Shown one piece after another: positions 5,655 to 11,616 of a stretch of 15,226 nucleotides of DNA. The position numbers and the translations under genes are program-made. The notes beneath the pieces were generated by a model. It was given only the letters and a program-made list of their open reading frames with translations. It was not told the origin of the DNA and searched no databases. Origin of the DNA: Euryarchaeota archaeon UBA438. GTDB taxonomy: Archaea > Thermoplasmatota > Poseidoniia > Poseidoniales > Thalassarchaeaceae. The stretch's first letter is position 1; each line of letters opens with the position of its first letter. The stretch lies in assembly GCA_002504435.1 (NCBI GenBank), contig DAQP01000005.1, positions 945 through 16,170 on the forward strand. Direction: 5' to 3'.

Positions 5655-8444
5655 ATGGGAATTGTAGAGAGGTTTGGAAGGATTGCTGACACATACATCA
5701 GCGAACGCGACAAGCTACTCGAGGCCGAGACAGAAAGGACGAGGACGTTCATCGGCCATCCATTCTGGCCGACTGAAGTCTTGAGGGACACGATTATTCT
5801 CGCATCGATTGTCATGGTGATTGCATTCTACTCATGGTTGATCCCACCGCCACTGCACAGTGCAGCTGACCCATTCGCCCAAGCTGGATTCGTTTTTCCT
5901 GACTGGTATGTTCTCTTCTCATATGGGTACCTGAGGTGGGGAGAATACCTCCCTCAATTCGTAATTCCAGCAGGGCCTATTGGAGAGTTCTTTGGATCTC
6001 CTGTAATCAACTGGAACTCAGCATGGTGGGGCGCAGCTATCACGGGACTGCCTGTAGGAATACTGGCTCTCCCCCCATTCCTCCCAGGCAGGGAGAAGAG
6101 AGGGGTAGAGGACCCTTGGTTCGCCTCTGCAGGCGCGGTTTACCTGGCTCACGTCTGGTTCATTTCAGTATTCTCGATCAACATCTTCCTCGACCTCTAT
6201 GCAAAGGATCGTTCTGACTACTGCTTCGTCGGGACCCATGGAGAATTCCTGTGCGGACGACAGTCTCCTTGGTCTGCAGAGGTATTCAATGCCATACCGT
6301 GGATACTTACTGGAATTTTCTTATTCGCTATCATCTTCTTCCCCCTTAGGAAATTCCTCCTCAACTCGGTCGGCTCCAGAGTCACGCCTCGCATAGGAAG
6401 GCAGGTCGCGATAGGGTCCCTGTTTGCAGCGGTATTAATCTCGGTTGTAACATGGCCGATATACGAGGGCGGATTCTGGGACTATGGTGGCCTTGGCGCC
6501 ATGGACGACGTGGAAGACCTTGATGGCATGAGGGGGCAGCCTTCTGACACCCTTGTTCACCAAGACCAGGGGAACGTTTGGGAGGTTTGGGAAGATGAAT
6601 GCCTCCTCTATGGGGAAAGCTCGTATCTAGCGGCTTGGTCTGGACTGAGTAGTGATGAAGATCCAGATGACTGGTGTGTAATTCCGGCCGAGAATTGGGT
6701 AGATTGGGGGCTCTATCAACCTACCAAGCTGTATCTGATAGACTACTCAGGAGCGAATGGACACGCAGATTCTGACATTGGTAGGAACTCGGCGGAAGGG
6801 GAGTCTGCTTACTTCGGGAATTCTGCAATGGGAGAGGTTGGTTATGGCGAGTCTGTGACTTTCGAAGTTGAGGACCTCGGCGTTGCGTCCGTTCCCTTGG
6901 ATGTGAGTTGCCTATTCAGAACCACCGTTAGGAACGTTGGAGATCATTCCCAGAGTCTGCTTCTGACCGATTCTAGCGGAGGTGTCATTTGGGAGAATGG
7001 AGCGGGTTCTTGCGAATCCGCTACAGTCTACGTCGACTCCGGGTCGACATACACAATCTCCTTCTCGACGTCCACAACTGGAATGAATGAGAGTGTGGAA
7101 GTTATCACTAGCTTCTCAGCTATAGCATACCAACCACTACTACTGGATGATGATGGAACGGCACTCGTTCGATCACTGAGTGACTTGGATTCAACTCAAC
7201 TTTCGGAGATGTCAATCAAGAATCCGACATATCACAAGAATCCAAAGAGCCTTGATGCTAAGCTGATTTACTCCATGTTCATACCGTGCTTGGGAGTTGG
7301 CGCGATTGTGTTCATGCTAATGCGGAGCATGGCTAGAGGATACGAATATGAGATGAACAAGTGCTATGGATGTGACTTGTGCGACGATGCTTGCCCGGTA
7401 AGGCTATTCAATGCTGGAGACAAGCTGAACATCATTTACAACACATGGAATAACGAGGATGACGGTGTTCCGCTTTACTCGTGTCTGACTTGTTCGGCTT
7501 GCACGAATGCGTGTCCACAGTTGGTCGATTACGACTCCTACGTTGACATCAGGAGGAATATGATCGTAGGAGGGCCTCCTGCTTCAGAGATACCTCACAC
7601 CGTACTCCAGGCAGTTCTTGCCGCTGAGGCAGAGGAGGATGCCGATGAGGACTTTGTATCGGTTGAGGACTATCCAATAGACTCCAATATCGGATACTAC
7701 CCTGGTTGTGTTGACTACCTTGATCAGGAGATGATTTTCAGCCATGTCAATGAAGGCTCGATGAACTTGGGGGATGCTACAACCTCAGCCTTCACTCTAT
7801 TCGAGGAAATGGGAGAAGAGGTGACCTATCTCGGCAGAGACTTCCTGAAGTGCTGTGGTCATGATCAGAAGTGGCAGGGCATGACTGAGGTATTTGAGAA
7901 ACTCAAGGCCTACAACCAAAAGAAGCTTGGAGAGAGTGGCGTGGATACCCTTGTTACATCGTGTGCGGAGTGCTTCAGGACATTTGCTCTGGACTACGAA
8001 CTCGATGAAATGAAGGTTATGCACACCACGGAATTCCTGATTGAAAATGGATTCGACATGGGCCTGAAGACAGAGGATGACGTGACAGTCACATTCCACG
8101 ACCCGTGCAGGCTTGGAAGGCAGATGAACATCTATGACCAGCCAAGGGACCTTATTTCAAGCGTAGATGGAGTTAACCTCGTGGAGATGGAGCATCATGG
8201 CGAGGACGCATTGTGCTGTGGCGTTTCAAGCATGATGAGCTGTAACGAGAACAGTCGCGCGCTTAGGGTCCAGAGATTCGACGAAGTGAATGCAACAGGG
8301 GCTGACATTATGCTGACATCGTGCCCCAAGTGTGTTTCTCACTTCGAATGCCTGAAGTTCGAAGGCGATCCGAGACATGACTTTGAGATACTCGATGTCG
8401 TAAGTTTCCTAGCCAGGCAGGTCCAGTCCGGCAAGGCTAGCTAG
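5655..8444 (+). CDS. Cytochrome b subunit IV-like / HdrD-GlpC-like Fe-S and double-CCG fusion protein
   Basis: A 929-residue multidomain protein. Residues 1-270 are a subunit-IV-like cytochrome b half with about five membrane helices (about 46-64, 118-140, 157-180, 211-232, 250-268) and the quinone-site motif PDWY (82-85), normally PEWY. Residues 271-532 are an acidic domain predicted outside, with six extracytoplasmic cysteines in all (C190, C200, C316, C341, C419, C453). A last helix (about 535-556) leads to the cytoplasmic part. There, two cluster motifs (C570/573/576/580 and C610/613/616/620) are followed by two complete CCG domains: C684, C733-C734, C770, C773 and C818, C854-C855, C890, C893. 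CCG domains of HdrB/HdrD bind noncubane [4Fe-4S] clusters and handle thiol, disulfide or hydroxyacid electrons. Positive charges around 231-249 and 556-569 fit this topology. No frameshift or stop interrupts the reading frame, so the fusion looks real. The electron donor is unknown. Confidence 0.92.
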   Translation: MGIVERFGRIADTYISERDKLLEAETERTRTFIGHPFWPTEVLRDTIILASIVMVIAFYSWLIPPPLHSAADPFAQAGFVFPDWYVLFSYGYLRWGEYLPQFVIPAGPIGEFFGSPVINWNSAWWGAAITGLPVGILALPPFLPGREKRGVEDPWFASAGAVYLAHVWFISVFSINIFLDLYAKDRSDYCFVGTHGEFLCGRQSPWSAEVFNAIPWILTGIFLFAIIFFPLRKFLLNSVGSRVTPRIGRQVAIGSLFAAVLISVVTWPIYEGGFWDYGGLGAMDDVEDLDGMRGQPSDTLVHQDQGNVWEVWEDECLLYGESSYLAAWSGLSSDEDPDDWCVIPAENWVDWGLYQPTKLYLIDYSGANGHADSDIGRNSAEGESAYFGNSAMGEVGYGESVTFEVEDLGVASVPLDVSCLFRTTVRNVGDHSQSLLLTDSSGGVIWENGAGSCESATVYVDSGSTYTISFSTSTTGMNESVEVITSFSAIAYQPLLLDDDGTALVRSLSDLDSTQLSEMSIKNPTYHKNPKSLDAKLIYSMFIPCLGVGAIVFMLMRSMARGYEYEMNKCYGCDLCDDACPVRLFNAGDKLNIIYNTWNNEDDGVPLYSCLTCSACTNACPQLVDYDSYVDIRRNMIVGGPPASEIPHTVLQAVLAAEAEEDADEDFVSVEDYPIDSNIGYYPGCVDYLDQEMIFSHVNEGSMNLGDATTSAFTLFEEMGEEVTYLGRDFLKCCGHDQKWQGMTEVFEKLKAYNQKKLGESGVDTLVTSCAECFRTFALDYELDEMKVMHTTEFLIENGFDMGLKTEDDVTVTFHDPCRLGRQMNIYDQPRDLISSVDGVNLVEMEHHGEDALCCGVSSMMSCNENSRALRVQRFDEVNATGADIMLTSCPKCVSHFECLKFEGDPRHDFEILDVVSFLARQVQSGKAS

Positions 8445-8481
8445 GCGAATAATTGAGAAACAATAACCTAGAGGACGAGTC

Positions 8482-8814
8482 GTGACTGGCATTCCAGACC
8501 TAGAGGCCAGAAGGGCTTCTCAGCAAAAGAGAATCAGGATAATGCTTGATGCAATGAGGGCTGAGGACCAAGCGAAGCTGAAGGGTGGGGAGTCTGCTGT
8601 GGCTTGGGTCAAGGAAGAGCAGTGCATTGGCTGCGACCAATGCACTATCGTTTGTGATGACGATGCAATAGAGCTGTATGATACGCCTCTGGCCAGCCCC
8701 ATTATGGACATCGATGTAAATAGAAAGGCCAGAATTATCAGGGATGAGTGTACAGGATGTCAACTATGCGTATTGGCTTGCCCGACAGATGCGATTTTGA
8801 TGATAGACAGGTGA
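8482..8814 (+). CDS. 2[4Fe-4S] ferredoxin-type protein
   Basis: A 110-residue protein with two classic cluster motifs, C48-x2-C51-x2-C54-x3-C58 and C90-x2-C93-x2-C96-x3-C100-P. The proline normally following the fourth cysteine of the first motif is Asp (CDD), which may tune that cluster. About 30 residues separate the motifs, more than in minimal clostridial ferredoxins. A charged helical N-terminus of about 45 residues precedes them and could dock to a partner. It starts with GTG at 8482, with AGAGGA upstream, 37 bp after the fusion gene. The position suggests it carries electrons to or from the Fe-S/CCG module next door; the direction cannot be read from sequence. It could equally be a fixed subunit rather than a soluble carrier. 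Confidence 0.88.
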   Translation: MTGIPDLEARRASQQKRIRIMLDAMRAEDQAKLKGGESAVAWVKEEQCIGCDQCTIVCDDDAIELYDTPLASPIMDIDVNRKARIIRDECTGCQLCVLACPTDAILMIDR

Positions 8815-8818
8815 ACAG

Positions 8819-9112
8819 ATGGCTAGCGACGATCCAATTAGATTCGGTGCCGAATTCGGGCCCAAGAGAACCGAAAGGACCACAGGAGTCTCACTCTCCA
8901 CATTCAAGAATCTGGTATGGGTTTCGAACCTTGGAGGCCTTATCCTGTGTGCAATAGCGCTGGAACTGATGATTACTGGACAATTTATGCTTGGACTTGG
9001 TTCGATGATTGCGGGCGTTGCAATAGCACTTTTCCCTTCTAATTACGAAATTGTGGGAATGGATGATTCATTTGGCGATGAAGAGGGTACGGAAGTAGAA
9101 GATGTCGAATGA
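8819..9112 (+). CDS. Small two-helix membrane protein
   Basis: Unrecognised, 97 residues. A hydrophilic N-terminus of about 30 residues is followed by two hydrophobic helices (about 32-52 and 55-73) with a short polar turn, and an acidic tail (78-97). AGGTGA sits 5 nt before the ATG, partly inside the ferredoxin stop region, and the 3' end overlaps the alkyltransferase start by 11 bp, so it is an integral member of the operon. It may be a small accessory subunit of the cytochrome complex; nothing in it suggests a cofactor. Confidence 0.7.
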   Translation: MASDDPIRFGAEFGPKRTERTTGVSLSTFKNLVWVSNLGGLILCAIALELMITGQFMLGLGSMIAGVAIALFPSNYEIVGMDDSFGDEEGTEVEDVE

Positions 9113-9440
9113 TGGGTACGACAGTTTCTCGACCGGGACGGATTTCCAGAAATTAGTTTGGAGGGAGCTTATGGGCATCCCCCTGGGCGAGACAAGGACA
9201 TACAAGGAAATAGCTAGATCGATAGGCAGGCCAAACTCGGCCAGAGCGGTGGCTAATGCTTGTTCGAAAAACCCATTCGCGCCAGAAGTACCATGCCACA
9301 GAGTAATCCGCTCTGATGGTAAAATCGGAGGGTACAGCGGTCCCGGAGGAGTTTCCCAGAAGAGGGAGATTCTAGAGTCGGAAGGAGTAAGGCTCGGAGA
9401 ATCAGAAATAGATGATGAATATGGCGAGAGAGGCCACTGA
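9102..9440 (+). CDS. ogt: O6-alkylguanine-DNA alkyltransferase (single catalytic domain)
   Basis: Repairs O6-alkylguanine by irreversible transfer of the alkyl group to a cysteine. The active site VPCHRVIRSDG places the acceptor at C65. The helix-turn-helix part contains the base-flipping tyrosine in RTYKEIA (Y34) and the arginine finger in PNSARAVANA (R48). Only the C-terminal catalytic domain is present (112 residues, without the N-terminal ribonuclease-like domain of Ada/Ogt), as in short alkyltransferase or ATL proteins; having PCHR rather than PWHR argues for a true methyltransferase. It starts inside the preceding membrane-protein gene. The last 15 or so residues are acidic, lie outside the family core, and overlap an antisense small ORF. 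A DNA-repair gene at the end of a respiratory operon is odd but may simply be read-through packing. Confidence 0.9.
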   Translation: MSNDGYDSFSTGTDFQKLVWRELMGIPLGETRTYKEIARSIGRPNSARAVANACSKNPFAPEVPCHRVIRSDGKIGGYSGPGGVSQKREILESEGVRLGESEIDDEYGERGH

Positions 9441-9503
9441 TGCTATCACCCATGCCATCACGTATGCGGACTGGCTCAGCTCCTCGCTTCCATCATCGGC
9501 CAT
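9402..9503 (-). CDS. Possible 33-residue single-helix membrane protein
   Basis: A short open frame with a start, stop and ribosome site: ATG at 9503, TGA at 9404-9402, and GAGGGT ending a few bases before the start. It would encode an acidic N-terminus (MADDGSEELSQS) and one membrane helix (about residues 14-33) of pattern YVMAWVIASVASLAIFIIYF. Its position 44 bp after the dolichol-kinase-like gene on the same strand suggests co-transcription. It overlaps the 3' end of ogt by 39 bp in antisense, similar to the tail overlaps elsewhere in this window. Single-helix subunits of this kind occur in oxidase, translocon and oligosaccharyltransferase complexes, but no family is recognised. It may be a chance ORF. 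Confidence 0.45.
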   Translation of the reverse strand: MADDGSEELSQSAYVMAWVIASVASLAIFIIYF

Positions 9504-9546
9504 GGACCCTCGAGAGTAAAGAAGGATGTAAATCTAACCCGGGTGA

Positions 9547-10203
9547 TCACAGGAAGGGGGACATGATCACAAGTGCCGCAAGGGGTATGAGAACCATTGT
9601 AGCGTTATCATCAATATACTTCAGAGAGGGGAGTTCTCCCAGAACAGTCAGAGGAGCCAGTAGCAAGGAAGCAATCAGTGGCGTGCCTAGCCATAAGTGG
9701 CAGCCTAACCATACCGAAAAGGAAACTACCGACCCAGCCACAATGGCAGAGTTTAGGTCCTTCTTAATCCGCTTGACCTCTCCCATCACAGGGTCCACAA
9801 AAGTCAGTCCGAAGATTAGGGGGATACCGAATAGTCCCCTTTCAATTCCACTCCCGTCACCCTCTGGGGCAACAAGTAGTGCGAGTCCAACAGCTATTCC
9901 CCCCCAAGCAAAGGCCGAAATCTGTGAAGACTCGTACTCTCTCTGGCCAACAACTACGATTCCCCACCTTAGCCTTATGAATTCGATAAGCAATATAGAA
10001 ATTAAAACCATACTAACTAGCTCTCTCGAAGATACTGAGAAGTAGTCCCCCAGTTCATCGCCCCTGGCATAGTAGATTACAGGTATCACCGCCATCGTAA
10101 CATGTGTGGCCCTTCTGAATGCGTGACCTCCAAACCCCCCAATTGAGTGGCTGACGTGATCTATGTCGAAAGGCACTTCCGATTCTGACAAACAATCACC
10201 CAC
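9547..10203 (-). CDS. Dolichol kinase / DGK1-like polyprenol kinase family membrane protein
   Basis: Polytopic membrane protein of 218 residues from the GTG at 10203, which overlaps the MeaB stop by 8 bp (GTGGGTGA) and has AGGG just upstream. The frame extends upstream to 10236, but that part lies inside meaB. Features of the CTP-dependent lipid kinase family (SEC59/DGK1/VTE5) are FRRATHV near the first helix (where the family has RKxxH), a mid-protein FVDPVMGEVKR (D-P-x-x-G-x-x-R like), and GELPSLKYIDDNATMVLIPL, resembling the E-x-x-x-x-x-x-x-DDN-x-x-x-P ending. It probably phosphorylates an isoprenoid alcohol or a related lipid at the membrane, relevant to glycosylation or ether-lipid synthesis. 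About six or seven helices are visible. Substrate is uncertain; a CDP-archaeol-synthase-like relative is the alternative. Confidence 0.6.
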   Translation of the reverse strand: MGDCLSESEVPFDIDHVSHSIGGFGGHAFRRATHVTMAVIPVIYYARGDELGDYFSVSSRELVSMVLISILLIEFIRLRWGIVVVGQREYESSQISAFAWGGIAVGLALLVAPEGDGSGIERGLFGIPLIFGLTFVDPVMGEVKRIKKDLNSAIVAGSVVSFSVWLGCHLWLGTPLIASLLLAPLTVLGELPSLKYIDDNATMVLIPLAALVIMSPFL

Positions 10204-11080
10204 TAGTTCCCTGTAGTCTATCCAGTGCCTGATCAAGTGTTATACTTCCGGTTTCTAATTCATCCAGTGCCCCGTCTAGGCCGTCTGAAAGAATGAGCCG
10301 TGAGTCCCACTTGGACAGTAGTCTCTCGGTAATTCTGAGTCTATTTCTCCAATCAGGTGAAGAGCATTCCTCTATCGCAGAAACGAGGGTTTCTATCCCA
10401 ACAGAGTTCTGTGCTGACACCAAGTGAACTTCTGGGGAGCCCCTATCTCCTGATAGTTCCAATGACGCCCTGATAGAGTCTGCTGCCCTTGATGCGCCTG
10501 GCTTATCCGATTTATTCACTGCGATGATGTCTGCCAACTCAATAATCCCGGCCTTCTCGGCCTGAATTATATCCCCCCTGTCAGGTCCGTCGACCATCAA
10601 AACCCTGTCTGCGAAGGCAACTATTCTGGTCTCGGCCTGACCCGATCCAACGGTCTCGATGACAATCCTAGACCAACCGCAGAATGAAAGTAAATCAATC
10701 ATTGGCGATAGGAGATATGAAACGCCCCCTGGATGGCCCCTCGTAGCTAGAGATCTGAAGTATACTGAGTCCCCCGAGTCTGTGGATTCCATCCTCATCC
10801 TGTCTGCAAGAAGGGCCCCCCCGCTCCTGGGGGATGACGGGTCTACGGCCAATACTGCAACCCTTTCGCCACTATCTTTCCAATGACTAACCATTCGGCC
10901 GATTAGCGTTGACTTGCCGACCCCAGGTGGGCCAGTGACGCCCAATGTCCAAGGGGCGACCTCGGGAAGTTCCAAGGTTTCACCTTCTTCCACCAATGTA
11001 AGTAGCCTTGCTAAGGACCTGCGGTCTCCCGATTTTGCAGATTTTAGTAGTTCCATGGAAGATTTCACTCCCAACGCCAT
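10196..11080 (-). CDS. meaB: MeaB/ArgK-type GTPase, methylmalonyl-CoA mutase chaperone
   Basis: G3E-family GTPase that gates loading of adenosylcobalamin into methylmalonyl-CoA mutase and protects or reactivates it. Visible motifs: P-loop GPPGVGKST (50-58), DPSSPRSGGALLADRMRM (80-97, family signature), ETVGSGQ (142-148, nucleotide-sensing switch) and the guanine-specificity NKSD (189-192). At 294 residues it is somewhat shorter than bacterial MeaB, with the reduction in the C-terminal dimerisation arm. The first ATG (11080) overlaps the cobalamin-subunit gene by 16 bp; an alternative ATG at 11056 follows that gene's stop and has GGAGTG upstream, so the true start may be eight residues later. 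Direct coupling to the B12-binding subunit gene supports the mutase role. Confidence 0.9.
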   Translation of the reverse strand: MALGVKSSMELLKSAKSGDRRSLARLLTLVEEGETLELPEVAPWTLGVTGPPGVGKSTLIGRMVSHWKDSGERVAVLAVDPSSPRSGGALLADRMRMESTDSGDSVYFRSLATRGHPGGVSYLLSPMIDLLSFCGWSRIVIETVGSGQAETRIVAFADRVLMVDGPDRGDIIQAEKAGIIELADIIAVNKSDKPGASRAADSIRASLELSGDRGSPEVHLVSAQNSVGIETLVSAIEECSSPDWRNRLRITERLLSKWDSRLILSDGLDGALDELETGSITLDQALDRLQGTSG

Positions 11081-11502
11081 CCTGATTCTTGGCCAACCCC
11101 TATTGGTTCTTCATTGTCCGACCTTTCAGAACATTCATTGAGGAAATCTAGTATCTCACCAGTCCTAGTTCCTGGTCCAAAAATTGCCCTGACCCCCTGG
11201 TCAAAGACTGACTCTCTGTCCCTATCTGGAATAATCCCTCCTGCGAAAACCATTACATCCCCCATTCCTTCTTCACGAAGGCCGTCACAAATCTTCGGTA
11301 TCAGCACGTCATGGGCTCCAGATAGTGTCGAAAGTCCGAGAGCTGTTGCATCCTCATCGGTAACAATTCTGATTATTTCAGAGGGAGTTCTCCTAAGGCC
11401 CGTGTAAACTACCTCGTGCCCTCCGTCCCTAAGTGCTCGAGCTATGACCTTAGCACCTCTGTCATGTCCATCGAGACCCGGTTTTGCGATGACTATTCTC
11501 AT
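11065..11502 (-). CDS. Methylmalonyl-CoA mutase small (cobalamin-binding) subunit
   Basis: B12-binding subunit of a split methylmalonyl-CoA mutase (methylmalonyl-CoA to succinyl-CoA). Family residues: LDGHDRG (10-16) with H13 as the lower axial cobalt ligand (DxHxxG), STL (58-60, the SxL motif) and the glycine pair in FAGGI (86-90). From the ATG at 11502 it is 145 residues, the usual size for this stand-alone domain. The frame continues upstream to 11574, but that would place a TATA box inside the gene, and residues before M25 of the longer form do not resemble the family. GGGGGT precedes the chosen ATG. An acidic tail of about 25 residues follows the core. The catalytic TIM-barrel subunit is not in the window, so it must be encoded elsewhere. 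Confidence 0.9.
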   Translation of the reverse strand: MRIVIAKPGLDGHDRGAKVIARALRDGGHEVVYTGLRRTPSEIIRIVTDEDATALGLSTLSGAHDVLIPKICDGLREEGMGDVMVFAGGIIPDRDRESVFDQGVRAIFGPGTRTGEILDFLNECSERSDNEEPIGVGQESGWRWE

Positions 11503-11559
11503 GCTACCCCCACATACGCGAGTTGGTGACACGTCTTCAAGCAACCGCAGTATCGATGA

Positions 11560-11565
11560 TTTATA
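11560..11565 (-). promoter_or_regulatory. TATA box of the mutase-subunit/meaB transcript
   Basis: TATAAA on the minus strand, preceded by purine-rich GAAGAAG like a BRE. It lies 58 bp before the ATG at 11502, so initiation about 25 bp downstream would give a leader of roughly 30 nt. It also argues against the longer start at 11574. Confidence 0.55.
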
Positions 11566-11583
11566 CTTCTTCATTCAGGAAGG

Positions 11584-11589
11584 CATATT
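11584..11589 (+). promoter_or_regulatory. Candidate TATA element for pccB
   Basis: CATATT sits about 30 bp before the ATG at 11617. No Shine-Dalgarno is visible, so a leaderless or nearly leaderless mRNA fits. Support is positional only. Confidence 0.35.
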
Positions 11590-11592
11590 GAC

Positions 11593-11610
11593 GTCCTTCT
11601 TCGTAAGGAC
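11593..11610. promoter_or_regulatory. Inverted repeat between TATA and start of pccB
   Basis: A perfect 6-bp inverted repeat GTCCTT-6 bp-AAGGAC covers the interval where RNA polymerase would initiate, ending 6 bp before the ATG. It could be an operator for a dimeric regulator or a small 5' hairpin. A 6-bp palindrome can also occur by chance. Confidence 0.3.
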
Positions 11611-11616
11611 TCTGTA

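Noticed and set aside
9504..9546. Possible terminator or RNA element between the two minus-strand genes
   Set aside because: Only 43 bp with no inverted repeat or T-run that stands out.
9440..10045. 201-residue plus-strand open frame
   Set aside because: Antisense shadow of the dolichol-kinase-like membrane gene; Ser/Thr/Pro-rich, low-complexity composition and no domain pattern.
11503..11574. N-terminal extension of the cobalamin-binding subunit
   Set aside because: It would put the TATA box inside the coding region, and the added residues do not resemble the family.
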